NCBI GenBank assembly: GCA_963754645.1
Contig: CAVWGP010000004.1
Coordinates: forward strand, 682,001 to 746,000
Reading direction: 5' to 3'
DNA from: CAVWGP01 sp963754645
GTDB taxonomy: Bacteria > Pseudomonadota > Alphaproteobacteria > Bin65
Length of the DNA stretch: 64,000 nt
This document shows, piece by piece, positions 1 through 9,165 of the stretch. Every line of letters begins with the position of its first letter. Within the stretch, counting starts at the first letter, position 1. The notes under the pieces are model-generated. The model had not been told where the DNA came from and made no database searches. It saw only the letters and a program-made list of their open reading frames with translations. The translations under genes were made by a program, and so were the position numbers.

Positions 1-735
1 GGTATTGGCGCCCAGCGTTACTGAGGCGTAGTAGGGCTGGCGCTTCTTGAGCGCCTCGATCTCGGGACCGTCGAGCGCCACGACGCGGATCGCGTGGCCG
101 TTGGCGAGTTCGCTCACCGACGATGTCGGCGTGCCCGCCGTGATGAGCGTAGCCGCGAGATTGCCGTCCTTGATCTTGTCGACCGCCTGGGCGAAGGAGG
201 AAAAATCTTCCTTCACGTCCTCGCGCTTCATGCCGTGGACGGCGAGCAGGTCGCCGAGCAATTGCCACTGACCGGAACCCGGCGAGCCGGACGATATCGT
301 TTTACCCTTGAGGTCGGCGAATTTCGTGATGCCCGAATCGGCGCGCACGACGAGTTGCACGGTTTCGGGATAGAGCGCGCCCAGCGCGCGCAGGCCTTTG
401 AGCGCGCCGTCCTTGAATTGATTCTCGCCCTTGAAGGCGGCATCGAGAATGTCGGCGGCGACGAAGGCCGATTCGATTTCGCCGCGGCCGAGCAGCTTGG
501 CGTTGGCGACCGAGGCGTTCGCGGTTTCGGCCGTGGCGGCGATTTTCTTGCCGGCGACGGCGGCGTTGTTCGAGATCACCTGGGCGAGCATGCCGCCCAA
601 CGGATAGTAGGTTCCGCCAGTGCCGCCGGTGGCGATGCCGAAGAACACGCGCTGCTGCGCCACCGCGCCGCCGGCAAAACTCGCGAACGCGAGCGCGGCG
701 GCAAGTTGCAGGATATTAAATTTGAACGGCATCAT
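1..735 (-). CDS. TAXI-family TRAP transporter solute-binding protein (3' end cut by window)
   Basis: Periplasmic receptor of a tripartite TRAP-T transporter. The visible 245 residues begin with a signal peptide ending near AVAQQ, followed by the family hallmark FFGIATGGTGGTYYPLGG, which places it in the TAXI (TRAP-associated extracytoplasmic immunogenic) group rather than the DctP group. The typical mid-domain elements AxTxxANASVANAKLL and SSGSPGSGQW are present. Two adjacent ATGs are possible; the first is preceded by GGGAGAG at good spacing. The C-terminal quarter lies beyond base 1. The fused TRAP permease expected for this family is not in view. Substrate unknown; TAXI receptors often bind dicarboxylates or glutamate. 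Confidence 0.92.
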   Translation of the reverse strand, partial: MMPFKFNILQLAAALAFASFAGGAVAQQRVFFGIATGGTGGTYYPLGGMLAQVISNNAAVAGKKIAATAETANASVANAKLLGRGEIESAFVAADILDAAFKGENQFKDGALKGLRALGALYPETVQLVVRADSGITKFADLKGKTISSGSPGSGQWQLLGDLLAVHGMKREDVKEDFSSFAQAVDKIKDGNLAATLITAGTPTSSVSELANGHAIRVVALDGPEIEALKKRQPYYASVTLGANT

Positions 736-795
736 CGGTGGCTCTCCCTGGTTTGTTCGGCTTTGTGCCGAATTATCGGCGCGATCGGCGCTGGG

Positions 796-1575
796 TCAAG
801 CGAAGATCGCTTTCGCCGCACCGAAGGTCGAGAAGCGGACTTCGCCCGTCATCGGCCGGTCGATCTTGTATTGCCGCGTGAACGAGCCGGTCATCACGAC
901 TTGGCCCGGCGCGATGGCGCGGCCGAAACCCGCGAGCTTGTTGGCGAGCCAGGCGACCGAGGCGAGTGGATTGGCGTCCATCACCGCTTCGCCGAAGGCG
1001 AGTTCCTGGAACACGCCGTCGACGAAGACCTGGCACGAAACGCGGCCGAGCGCGTGCGCCTTCGGATCGAAGGCGACCTTGGCGCCGGTGACGAAGGCGC
1101 GCTGCTGGCCGTTGTCGGCGATCATCAGGTTCATGGCTTCGTGCGTGTTGGGTCCGCGGGTTTCGATGATTTCCATCGCCGGCGCCACATGGCTCACGGC
1201 GCGCGCCGCGCGTTCGGGCGTGATGCCCGGGCCTTTCAGCCCTTCGCCCATGGTGACGCAGAGTTCGTTCTCCCAGCCCGGCAAGTTCAGTTCGGCCAGC
1301 TTCCAGGTGATGCCGCTTTGCCAGTGCCCATGCTCGAAGAGGCATGCATAGACCGGTTCCTTCAAGCCGAATTGCTCGCGAATCGCGCGCGCGGTGACGC
1401 CGACCTTCCATCCCGCCTGCTTCTCGCCGCGCGCCGCGTGGCGGTCGAGCAGGTCGAGCATGATGCGGTAGCCTTCGTCCTGGTTGAGCTTGCCGGACCA
1501 TTGCAGCGGATATTTCCCGCCTTTCTGGCGCGCCGCCCAGAAATCCTCGGTCGCTTGCTGGAGATCGATCGTCAT
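796..1575 (-). CDS. 2-keto-4-pentenoate hydratase / 2-oxohepta-3-ene-1,7-dioate hydratase-like protein
   Basis: A 259-residue member of the fumarylacetoacetate-hydrolase-related hydratase family (MhpD/HpcG), which adds water to 2-oxo-alkenoates released by meta-cleavage of aromatics. Family signs include KQAGWKVGVT near the N terminus, the acidic metal-binding stretch ENELCVTMGEG, a central APAMEIIETRG and the C-terminal GQVVMTGSFT. Length is normal. It lies between the TAXI receptor and the TrpB2 gene on the same strand, with gaps of 60 and 78 bases, so a common transcript is possible. The meta-cleavage dioxygenase that would feed it is not in the window, so the substrate is an inference from the family. 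Confidence 0.85.
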   Translation of the reverse strand: MTIDLQQATEDFWAARQKGGKYPLQWSGKLNQDEGYRIMLDLLDRHAARGEKQAGWKVGVTARAIREQFGLKEPVYACLFEHGHWQSGITWKLAELNLPGWENELCVTMGEGLKGPGITPERAARAVSHVAPAMEIIETRGPNTHEAMNLMIADNGQQRAFVTGAKVAFDPKAHALGRVSCQVFVDGVFQELAFGEAVMDANPLASVAWLANKLAGFGRAIAPGQVVMTGSFTRQYKIDRPMTGEVRFSTFGAAKAIFA

Positions 1576-1653
1576 CGCCGAAATGGCTCCTTTTGGAAAC
1601 CGGTCGGGGCGGGTCCAAGACCCGCCCCGACAACGATTACGATTGGCGTTCGA

Positions 1654-3027
1654 CTATTCCGCCGCGACGGGAACCTTCGGCAATCCGGCCAGGGCCATGG
1701 CCAGCTCCTGCTCGGTGAAATCCTCGTCCTTGAGCTTGCCGGCGGCAAAATCCATGTAGGCTTGCATGTCGAAATTGCCGTGGCCGCACAGGTTGAACAG
1801 GATCGTGCGCTTCTTGCCTTCGCGCTTGCATTTGAGCGCTTCGTCGAGAACGGCCTTGACGCCGTGATTCGCTTCCGGCGCCGGGATGATGCCTTCGGCG
1901 CGCGCGAATTGGACACCGGCGACGAAGACCTCGCTTTGATGATAGGCGACCGGCGTCACGTAACCTTCGTCGGTGAGCTGGCTGACCAGCGGCGCCATGC
2001 CGTGATAGCGCAAGCCGCCGGCATGGAAGCCGGGCGGCACGAAGGACGAGCCCAGTGTGTGCATCTTGACCAGCGGCGTCATCTTGCCGGTATCGCCGAA
2101 ATCATAGGCGTATTTGCCGCGCGTCAGCGACGGGCAGGCGGCGGGTTCGACGGCGATGACTTTGACTTTCTTGCCTCCGCGCAGCATCTCGCCAATGAAG
2201 GGGAAGGTGAGGCCGGCGAAATTGCTGCCGCCGCCGGTCGGCGCCACCAGGATGTCCGGATAGTCGCCGGCCATTTCCATCTGCTTCATGGCTTCCTGGC
2301 CGATCACGGTCTGATGCATCAGCACGTGATTGAGCACCGAGCCGAGCGAATATTTCGTGTCGTCGCGCTGCACCGCGCGCTCGACCGCTTCCGAAATCGC
2401 GATGCCGAGCGAGCCCGTGCTTTTGGGATTCTGGGCCAGGATCGCCTTGCCGGAATTGGTGATCTCGGACGGGCTGGCGTGGACCGTGGCGCCGAAGGTT
2501 TCCATGAAGGCCCGGCGATAGGGCTTCTGCTGGTAAGAAATCTTGACCATGAAAACTTCGACTTCGAGGCCGAACATGGCGCCGGCGAGCGACAGCGCGG
2601 AGCCCCATTGCCCCGCGCCGGTTTCGGTCGTCAGCCGCTTGACGCCTTCGACCTTGTTGTAAAACGCTTGCGGAATGGCCGTGTTCGGCTTGTGGCTGCC
2701 GGCCGGGCTCACGCCCTCGTATTTGTAGTAGATGTGCGCCGGCGTATCGAGCGCCTCTTCGAGCCTGCGCGCGCGGAACAGCGGCGACGGCCGCCATTGC
2801 CGGTAAACATTGCGCACCGGCTTCGGAATCTCGATGTAGCGTTCCTGGGAGACCTCTTGCTTGATGATCTCCATCGGGAAAAGCGGCGCCAGATCGGCGG
2901 GGCCAACCGGCTGCAGGGTGCCGGGATGCAGCACGGGCGATGGCGGCTTCTTGAAGTCCGCCATGATGTTGTACCACGCTTTCGGAATTTCGTTCTCGTC
3001 GAGGAGGTATTTCACTTGGTTCGACAT
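1654..3027 (-). CDS. TrpB2-type tryptophan synthase beta chain (PLP-dependent)
   Basis: A 457-residue protein of the TrpB2 subclass: it has the long N-terminal extension typical of stand-alone beta chains and an expected length of about 450. The PLP lysine is K113 in GSHKPNTA, and the phosphate-binding loop is APTGGGSNFAGL. TrpB condenses indole with L-serine to tryptophan; TrpB2 proteins usually work without TrpA. No trpA or other trp biosynthesis gene is nearby. Instead tryptophan 2,3-dioxygenase starts 150 bases away on the opposite strand. The role may be indole salvage or a different beta-replacement reaction. Confidence 0.92.
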   Translation of the reverse strand: MSNQVKYLLDENEIPKAWYNIMADFKKPPSPVLHPGTLQPVGPADLAPLFPMEIIKQEVSQERYIEIPKPVRNVYRQWRPSPLFRARRLEEALDTPAHIYYKYEGVSPAGSHKPNTAIPQAFYNKVEGVKRLTTETGAGQWGSALSLAGAMFGLEVEVFMVKISYQQKPYRRAFMETFGATVHASPSEITNSGKAILAQNPKSTGSLGIAISEAVERAVQRDDTKYSLGSVLNHVLMHQTVIGQEAMKQMEMAGDYPDILVAPTGGGSNFAGLTFPFIGEMLRGGKKVKVIAVEPAACPSLTRGKYAYDFGDTGKMTPLVKMHTLGSSFVPPGFHAGGLRYHGMAPLVSQLTDEGYVTPVAYHQSEVFVAGVQFARAEGIIPAPEANHGVKAVLDEALKCKREGKKRTILFNLCGHGNFDMQAYMDFAAGKLKDEDFTEQELAMALAGLPKVPVAAE

Positions 3028-3177
3028 GGGGTGTCTTCCTTTGTGAGGCCGAATTTCGCCATGGTGCCGCGAGGCGAAACATGCGCGCGAGCCGGACTTG
3101 GCAGCTTGCTCAAGCGACGCCCTAGGTTAGACTCCCCGCATCCGATTGGGCAAGGTTGAACCGCAAAGCAGGATGGC

Positions 3178-4050
3178 ATGACGACAATTCCACCGCAAGA
3201 AAAGCCGGATAAGGTCGCCGAACTCGAAGGCTTCGCCGGCGAGCGCATCCATGTCGGTTTCGACAAGGAGATGAACTACGTCGATTTCCTGCAGCTCGAC
3301 AAAATCCTCAATGCCCAGCACTCCTGGTCCGGCGAGCACGACGAAATGCTGTTCGTCATCATCCATCAGGTCAAGGAACTATGGATGAAGCTGATGGTGC
3401 ATGAGCTGGAGGCGGCGATCCCACTGGTGCAAGCCGGCGAACTCAGGCCGGCCTTCAAGATGTTCGCCCGCTGCAAGCGGCTGTTCGACAACTTGATCCA
3501 GGCCTGGAACATCCTGACGACGATGACGCCCTCGGAATATGTGCGTTTCCGCGACAAGCTCGCGCGTTCCTCGGGCTTCCAATCCTACCAGTACCGCGCG
3601 ATCGAATATCTGCTCGGCAACAAGCACCGGGGCTATATCCGCCCGCACGACCATCGCCCCGATCTGGTAAAATACCTGACGACGCTGCTCGAACGGCCGA
3701 GCCTCTATGACGAGGTCGTCATGCTCTTGGCGCGGCGCGGTTTCGCCATCGACAACGGTTGCCTGAAGCGCGATTGGAGCGAGAAGCGTCCGTCCAACGA
3801 CGCGGTGATCGCGGCTTGGGCAGCGATTTACCGCGATCCGGCGGCGCATTGGGATCTCTACGAACTTGCTGAAACGCTGGTCGATATCGACGATCTGTTC
3901 CAGACTTGGCGCTTCCGGCACCGCAACGCCGTGGAGCGCGTGATCGGCATGAAACCGGGCACGGGCGGCACCTCGGGCGTCGGTTACCTCAAAAAAGCCA
4001 TCGAAATCCGCTTGTTCGATGAGCTTTGGGCTGTCAGAACCATTCTCTGA
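3178..4050 (+). CDS. kynA: Tryptophan 2,3-dioxygenase
   Basis: Heme enzyme that opens the indole ring of L-tryptophan to N-formylkynurenine, first step of the kynurenine route. The 290-residue sequence shows the family core HSWSGEHDEMLFVIIHQVKELW (substrate-binding and distal histidine region) and the C-terminal GTGGTSGVGYL that closes the active site. Length matches bacterial TDO. It is transcribed away from the TrpB2 gene across a 150-base gap that should contain both promoters. Kynureninase is found 8 kb further on, but no formamidase was seen in this window. Confidence 0.96.
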   Translation: MTTIPPQEKPDKVAELEGFAGERIHVGFDKEMNYVDFLQLDKILNAQHSWSGEHDEMLFVIIHQVKELWMKLMVHELEAAIPLVQAGELRPAFKMFARCKRLFDNLIQAWNILTTMTPSEYVRFRDKLARSSGFQSYQYRAIEYLLGNKHRGYIRPHDHRPDLVKYLTTLLERPSLYDEVVMLLARRGFAIDNGCLKRDWSEKRPSNDAVIAAWAAIYRDPAAHWDLYELAETLVDIDDLFQTWRFRHRNAVERVIGMKPGTGGTSGVGYLKKAIEIRLFDELWAVRTIL

Positions 4051-4088
4051 ACTGGTCCAAGCATGGTGCCTCTGCGGGGGAATGAATA

Positions 4089-5183
4089 ATGGTTCACGTG
4101 CGCGAATATTTCAGCAAGTCCTATCGCGAGGCGGCGAAACGCTTCGAGGAGGTCGCGGGCGCCGTCGGGCTCAGTGTGACGCGGTTCAACAACGACAAAG
4201 TCAAAGGGCCGAACGGCGGCGAGCTGTTCACCAGCGTCGCCCGGATCGGGCCGGAAGGCGCGCCGAACGTCATCTTCGCCAACAGCGCGACGCACGGCGC
4301 CGAGGGCTTCTGCGGCTCGGGCTGCCAGATCGGCTGGATGGCGGCGGGCTTTCAGCACGAGCTCGGCGACGACACCGCGCTCGTGCTTGTCCACGCGATC
4401 AATCCGCACGGCTTCGCGCATGAGCGGCGCGTGAATGAGGACAATGTCGATCTTAACCGCAATTTCCGCGATTACAGCCAAAATGCGCCGGCGAATCCCG
4501 CCTATGCCGAAGTCCATCCCCATCTCATCCCCACGGATTGGGATGGGCCGGCGCACAAGGCGGCCGATGCGGCGATCGCCAAATACATCGCCGAGCGCGG
4601 CGAGCGCGCGTTTCAAAGCGCCGTCAGCACCGGGCAATGGGATTTTCCCGATGGCCTGTTCTTCGGCGGCAACGGACCGACTTGGTCGCATCAGGCCTGG
4701 CGCACCATCATCCGCCAGCACGCCAAGGGCGCGCGGCGCATCGTGCATCTCGATTTCCACACCGGCCTCGGCGCCTATGGCGATTGCGAGGTGATTTTCG
4801 GCACGACGAAATTCAAGAAAGGCGATCTCGAGCGGGCGCGCGCCTGGTTCGGCAAGGTGGCCTTTACCGGCGACGGCGGCGATTCGCTGTCGGCCAACGT
4901 GCAGGGCGTCAATTGCAACGCGATTCCCGAGGAAATGCCCGAGGCCGAAGTGACCGCCGTGGCGCTTGAATACGGCACCAAGCCGGTGATGGAGGTGCTG
5001 AATGCGCTGCGCGCCGATCATTGGCTGTACAAGCACGGCGATCCGGCGTCGCCGCAGGGGCAGGCGATCAAGCGCCGCATCCGCGCCGCCTTCTACGGCG
5101 ATACCGACGATTGGAAGCAGCGCGTCTACGACAAGTCGGTCGACGTGCTGCGGCAAAGCATGGCCGGATTGGCGCGGCCCTGA
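4089..5183 (+). CDS. DUF2817 / M14-like zinc carboxypeptidase-fold protein
   Basis: A 364-residue protein related to the M14 carboxypeptidase / aspartoacylase fold, in the DUF2817 group. Likely zinc-binding and catalytic residues are in SATHGAEG (HxxE), DLNRNFRDY (Asn-Arg substrate clamp) and LDFHTGLG (second histidine). It has no signal peptide, so it should act in the cytoplasm. It starts 38 bases after kynA in the same direction and is followed within 7 bases by murI, suggesting one transcript. Substrate is unknown; hydrolysis of an amide or N-acyl bond is the reasonable expectation. Confidence 0.85.
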   Translation: MVHVREYFSKSYREAAKRFEEVAGAVGLSVTRFNNDKVKGPNGGELFTSVARIGPEGAPNVIFANSATHGAEGFCGSGCQIGWMAAGFQHELGDDTALVLVHAINPHGFAHERRVNEDNVDLNRNFRDYSQNAPANPAYAEVHPHLIPTDWDGPAHKAADAAIAKYIAERGERAFQSAVSTGQWDFPDGLFFGGNGPTWSHQAWRTIIRQHAKGARRIVHLDFHTGLGAYGDCEVIFGTTKFKKGDLERARAWFGKVAFTGDGGDSLSANVQGVNCNAIPEEMPEAEVTAVALEYGTKPVMEVLNALRADHWLYKHGDPASPQGQAIKRRIRAAFYGDTDDWKQRVYDKSVDVLRQSMAGLARP

Positions 5184-5189
5184 GCGCCG

Positions 5190-6056
5190 TTGATCGAAAA
5201 TTTTTCAAGCCGGCCGCTCGCCGACCTTAGCGCGCAGCGATCGCGCCGCCTCGCGGTGTTCGACTCGGGCATCGGCGGGCTCTCCGTGGTGCGCGAAATC
5301 CGCCGCCTGGTTCCGGCGGCGGACATCGTCTATGTCGCCGACAATGCCGGCTTTCCCTATGGCGGCCGCAGCGACGCCGACGTCGTCCGCCGCTGCGAAA
5401 AAATAACCGAAGCTCTGGCCGAGCTGGTCGATCCCTCGGCCGTCGTCGTTGCCTGCAACACGGCGAGCACGATCGCGCTCGGCGCGCTGCGCGTGCGGTT
5501 TCCGCTGCCCTTCATCGGCTGCGTGCCGGCGATCAAGTGGGCCGCCCGGGCGAGCAAAAGCGGGACATTCGGCCTGCTTGCGACGCCGGCGACGGTGCGG
5601 CGCGAGTATCTGCGCGAGCTGATCGAGCGCTTCGCCGCCGGCTGCACCGTGCTGACGCACGGCTCGCGCCGACTCGCCGCCGAAGCCGAGCGCCGCTTTC
5701 GCGGCCAAGCGGCCGACGAATCCGTGCTGCGCGAGGAGATCGCGGCACTGGTCGAAGCGCCCGGCGGCGCCAAGCTCGACACGATCGTCCTCGGCTGCAC
5801 GCACTACACATTCGTGCTGGATGAGCTGCGCGCGCTGGCGCCGGCACATATCGCTTGGCTCGATCCCGCCGCCGCCGTGGCGCGGCGCGTGCGCCATTTC
5901 CTCTCCGCCCTACCGCCCGATAGTCCCGGGCCCGGCAAGCTCCCGGCCGACATCGCGATTTTCACCGCCCCGATTGACGACGCCGATGCGATGCTTGCGC
6001 GACTGGCGCCGTTCGGCTTGCCGGAGCTGCGAATTCTCGATCTCGTTTCCGGCTGA
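5190..6056 (+). CDS. murI: Glutamate racemase
   Basis: Cofactor-independent racemase making D-glutamate for peptidoglycan. The 288 residues carry VFDSGIGGLSVVREI (active-site Asp-Ser), the first catalytic cysteine in VACNTAS and the second in LGCTHYTF, plus the conserved DNAGFPYGG. The reading frame opens with TTG seven bases after the preceding stop. An in-frame alternative start is not obvious before the FDSG motif, so TTG is accepted, giving about 20 residues ahead of the conserved core. Confidence 0.95.
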   Translation: MIENFSSRPLADLSAQRSRRLAVFDSGIGGLSVVREIRRLVPAADIVYVADNAGFPYGGRSDADVVRRCEKITEALAELVDPSAVVVACNTASTIALGALRVRFPLPFIGCVPAIKWAARASKSGTFGLLATPATVRREYLRELIERFAAGCTVLTHGSRRLAAEAERRFRGQAADESVLREEIAALVEAPGGAKLDTIVLGCTHYTFVLDELRALAPAHIAWLDPAAAVARRVRHFLSALPPDSPGPGKLPADIAIFTAPIDDADAMLARLAPFGLPELRILDLVSG

Positions 6057-6093
6057 GCGCATGGTGCCGTGCCACGCGGCCGAAAATAGCCGC

Positions 6094-6121
6094 TTGACAT
6101 ATCCGAATATGTTGCTATTTT
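6094..6121 (+). promoter_or_regulatory. Putative sigma-70 promoter with embedded palindrome
   Basis: A consensus -35 (TTGACA, 6094-6099) is followed after 16 bases by an AT-rich -10 (TATTTT, 6116-6121). Across the -35/spacer lies the inverted repeat ACATAT-CCGA-ATATGT (6097-6112), a plausible operator. The AT-richness stands out against the GC-rich surroundings. Downstream is a leader of about 240 bases and then an unidentified, probably degraded reading frame. Purely sequence-based inference. Confidence 0.45.
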
Positions 6122-6362
6122 GTTCTTATCAAGCCCCAAGGCGACCCAAACCTGTTTGCCGCCCGGCCCCGTCTCGAAGCCCATAGGTCCGGCCCCGCGA
6201 TAAGCGGGACATACCGGCGCCGATCTCGAGACGGGAATAACCGGAGCGCGCCCGGCACGGACATACCGACCCGAGGATTGAGCGGCAGCGACACGGCGGA
6301 TGCCAGCGGTATCCGTTGCGCTTGTTGCCGACCCTCAACCCCTCTCGATCGGTCGGTCCATG

Positions 6363-6803
6363 CAGCACGGGCCCTATTTCAATGGCGGTTTCGGCTATCG
6401 CGAAGCCATTGACGAGGACGAACTCGCCGAACTCGACAAGCACTTGCGCCGCGAGGGCTTGCTGTCGGGCGGCGGCGGTCTTTCTCCGCCTTACTACACC
6501 GAAGACCTCAAGAACGGCTTCGCCGCCCTGCAGCGCCGCGAGGGCTTCGAGCCCGCCGACGGCGATCGGCTTACCGCTTCGCCTTGCCGCCGCTGTCTTT
6601 CGATTTCCCGTCGGTCGCCGCCGGAGCGTCGGCACGCGGAGCGGCTGCGTGGGCGCCGTCGCCATGCGCCGCGGCTTCGGCCGCCGCCGCGCCGCCGAGC
6701 GCGCTCAGCGCGGCGCGCACCGGGTCGCCGCCTTCCATGCCCGCCTGTTTCAGCAGTTGATCGATCAGCGGCGACTGCAAGCGGTATTGCATCAGCGCGT
6801 TGA
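6363..6803 (+). pseudogene. Possible truncated gene with peptidoglycan-binding-like repeat
   Basis: From the ATG at 6363 the frame encodes protein-like sequence with an acidic helix (about IDEDELAELDKHLRREGLL) and then AALQRREGFEPADGDRL, reminiscent of the LQRxxGLxPDG pattern of peptidoglycan-binding domains. After about 70 residues the sequence turns into low-complexity Arg/Ala/Pro, because it then runs antisense through the 3' part of the flotillin gene (which ends at 6571). I read this as the N-terminal remnant of a gene cut off at the flotillin junction. No useful ribosome site was found. Identification is weak. Confidence 0.35.
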
Positions 6804-8358
6804 CGAGATTTTCCGCCGGATTGCCGCCGTTGGTCGCGGCGCCGGCGGTTCCGCCCAACGGCGAACCCGCGCCGTTGCCGGGAAAACCCCGGCCGCCGAA
6901 ATCGATGATCTTCACGTCGCCGATCTTCTCCATCGGCTTGACCGCCTCGGCCAAGGCCATCGGAATAATGCGCAGCCGCTCCTTCATGATTTCGAGCTCG
7001 ATGATCGCCGGCCCGAGCGCGTTGCGCGCTTCGTTGATCGATTTCTGGCCGGCGGCCTCGACTTCGTATTCCTTCGCCTTGGCCTCGGCGTGCAGCCGCA
7101 CCGCGTCGGCCTCGGCCTGCGCCTCGATACGCTTGGCGTCGGCGCGGTTGGCGGCGGCCTGCTTGTCGGCATCGGCGGCGATGGTGATGTGCGCGGCGTC
7201 GCGCTCGGCGTCTTTTTTCGCGGCGATGACCGTGATTTGCCGCTCGCGCTCGGCCTTGGCGATTTCGCGCGCCGTGATGACGCCTTCTTCCGCCGATGTC
7301 GCGATCGCGCGCGCGTCCTCGGCGCTTGCCTTGGCGCGGGACTCTTCCTCGCTTTTCTTGGCGACGGCGATCTGGCGTTCCTGGTTGGCGATCGCCGCCG
7401 CCTGCTCGGCCTGAATGCGGCGCTGCTGGACCGCGAGGTCGGCCTCGATCTTGGCCGTGTCCTGCGCCTGCTTGGCCGCCGCTTGGCGCAGTTGGATCGC
7501 CTGCTCGGCCTGGATGCGCGCCATCTCCTCCGATTGGCGCGCATCGGCCTCCTTGTTGGCCTTCTCGGCGCGCGTCGCCGCGGTCTTGTTGGCGATGTCG
7601 CGCTCCTGGTTGAGCGCCGCTTCCTGCTTCTGGCGCTCGATTTCGAGCGTGCGCTGGCGGGCTTCGAGATCCTGCTGCGCGACGTTGACTTCGGCGGTGC
7701 GCACCGTCTGGTTGCGCTCTTGTTTCTTGAGCTCGGTGATCTTGGTCAGCGCCGTCAAGCCTTCGGCATCGAAGGCATTGTTGGGGTTGAAAAACTCAAA
7801 ATTGGTCTGGTCGAGACGGGTGAGCGAGGCGCTTTCGAGTTCCAAGCCGTTCTGCTCGAGATCGCGCGCGACCGAGGTCTGCACGGTCTGCACGAATTGC
7901 TGCCGGTTCTCCTGAAGCTCGGCCAAGTCCATCGTCGCCGCAACGCCGCGCAGCGCGTCGACGAATTTGGCTTCGACCAGCTCGCGCAGTTCTTCGGCGT
8001 TGTTGGTGCGGTTGCCCAGGGTTTGCGCCGCGAGCGCGATTGAATTGCCGTCGGGCTTGACGCGGACGTAGAACTCGACGGCGATATCGACGCGCATGCG
8101 GTCCTTGGTGATGAGCGCATCCTGGTCCTTGCGGCTCACATCGAGGCGCAGTGTTTGCAAGTTGACATAGGCGAGATTGTGGAAGACCGGCAGGATGAGC
8201 GAGCCGCCATCCAGCACTACCTTCTGCCCGCCCAGGCCGGTGCGCACATAGGCGCGGTCCTTCTCCGCCCGGCGATAGAGCCGCGACAGGATGATGCCGA
8301 TGGCGACAAGCGCGCCGAGAACGATGGCGACGGGAATCAAAATCGCGCTGAAATTCAT
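6571..8358 (-). CDS. yqiK: Flotillin / SPFH-domain membrane scaffold protein (YqiK-like)
   Basis: A 595-residue SPFH protein. Residues about 4-26 form one membrane anchor, followed by the SPFH (band-7) domain from about residue 35 (VRTGLGGQKVVLDGG, then KDRMRVDIAVEFYVRV). A very long Ala/Glu/Arg-rich coiled coil spans roughly 235-445, and the Gly/Ala-rich C-terminal tail is disordered. Such proteins oligomerise in lipid-ordered membrane patches. It lies 28 bases downstream of the yqiJ homologue, the conserved yqiJ-yqiK arrangement, so both are likely co-expressed. Its last codons overlap the weak opposite-strand remnant noted above. Confidence 0.93.
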   Translation of the reverse strand: MNFSAILIPVAIVLGALVAIGIILSRLYRRAEKDRAYVRTGLGGQKVVLDGGSLILPVFHNLAYVNLQTLRLDVSRKDQDALITKDRMRVDIAVEFYVRVKPDGNSIALAAQTLGNRTNNAEELRELVEAKFVDALRGVAATMDLAELQENRQQFVQTVQTSVARDLEQNGLELESASLTRLDQTNFEFFNPNNAFDAEGLTALTKITELKKQERNQTVRTAEVNVAQQDLEARQRTLEIERQKQEAALNQERDIANKTAATRAEKANKEADARQSEEMARIQAEQAIQLRQAAAKQAQDTAKIEADLAVQQRRIQAEQAAAIANQERQIAVAKKSEEESRAKASAEDARAIATSAEEGVITAREIAKAERERQITVIAAKKDAERDAAHITIAADADKQAAANRADAKRIEAQAEADAVRLHAEAKAKEYEVEAAGQKSINEARNALGPAIIELEIMKERLRIIPMALAEAVKPMEKIGDVKIIDFGGRGFPGNGAGSPLGGTAGAATNGGNPAENLVNALMQYRLQSPLIDQLLKQAGMEGGDPVRAALSALGGAAAAEAAAHGDGAHAAAPRADAPAATDGKSKDSGGKAKR

Positions 8359-8386
8359 GGTTGCTGCCTTTCGCGGTTCGTTGCGG

Positions 8387-9067
8387 TTAGCCGGCGGTGC
8401 CGGTGAGCGAAGGTTTGGCGCGGGTCACGGCGATGACGCCGCCGCGGGTTTCGACGGCGAGCACGGCGGCGCCTTCTTCGATCACCTCGTCGGGCTTGAA
8501 CGGCTCGATGCGCGGAAAATGCGTGTTGCCGGCGTGATCGCGGAAGCGCGCCTTGGCCGCCACGCCGCGCCTGACCGGGCCGAGCGTGACCACGCCGCTG
8601 AGCCCGACGAGATCGCCATGCGTGAGCGCATAGGTCTCGTCGCGCGGCAGGAGCCGCGCGATCGCGCGGCTCAAGCCGCGCACGAAGGGTAATGCGAGCG
8701 CGACCGCGCCGAGGCTGGCGATCAGCGACGGCAACGGGCGGAAAATAGAAGCGGCGACGCCCTGGATCAGGAAACCGGCGGCCGAAAATCCGGCGAGCGC
8801 CAGGATCAGGAGAATGAGGCCGGGAACCCGGCCGGCATTGAGCCAGGCGAAGGCGCCGGCGATCTTGCCATGCGTCGGCGCGCCGTGCGCGGCGTCGCCG
8901 TGGCTGCCGAGCTCGGGTCCGTGATGGCCGCCGGCGAAATGATCGAGCAAGGCGGAGAGCGGCTTGCCGAGCAGCAGAAAAGCGATTTCCAGCGCAAGCA
9001 GGCCGAGCATGACGCCGGCGGATATCGAAAACGGCAAATAGGCCGGCTGGCTCAATTGCTCGATCAC
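8387..9067 (-). CDS. yqiJ: YqiJ-like inner-membrane protein with OB-fold domain
   Basis: 226 residues. An N-terminal membrane segment (about residues 12-34) is followed by a His/Gly-rich loop (about 43-67), two further hydrophobic segments (about 80-102 and 108-130) and a soluble C-terminal beta-rich OB-fold of NfeD type (about 145-215, GLSGVVTLGPVRRG to GAAVLAVE). This is the standard partner of the YqiK flotillin encoded immediately downstream; NfeD/YqiJ proteins assist flotillin assemblies. The histidine-rich loop might bind metal, but that is speculation. Confidence 0.85.
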   Translation of the reverse strand: MIEQLSQPAYLPFSISAGVMLGLLALEIAFLLLGKPLSALLDHFAGGHHGPELGSHGDAAHGAPTHGKIAGAFAWLNAGRVPGLILLILALAGFSAAGFLIQGVAASIFRPLPSLIASLGAVALALPFVRGLSRAIARLLPRDETYALTHGDLVGLSGVVTLGPVRRGVAAKARFRDHAGNTHFPRIEPFKPDEVIEEGAAVLAVETRGGVIAVTRAKPSLTGTAG

Positions 9068-9165
9068 AGTCGTGCGCCTCCCAGTGCGCGGAACTTTTTT
9101 TCATCTTGCGGCGACTATGGGAAAATAACACTACGTCCGCAAGGCCGGCGGCGCTGTGATGTGGT

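Noticed and set aside
94..3159. A 1021-codon plus-strand frame
   Set aside because: It runs antisense to the TAXI, hydratase and TrpB2 genes, is Arg/Gly/Ala-rich and has no motif; it is a high-GC shadow.
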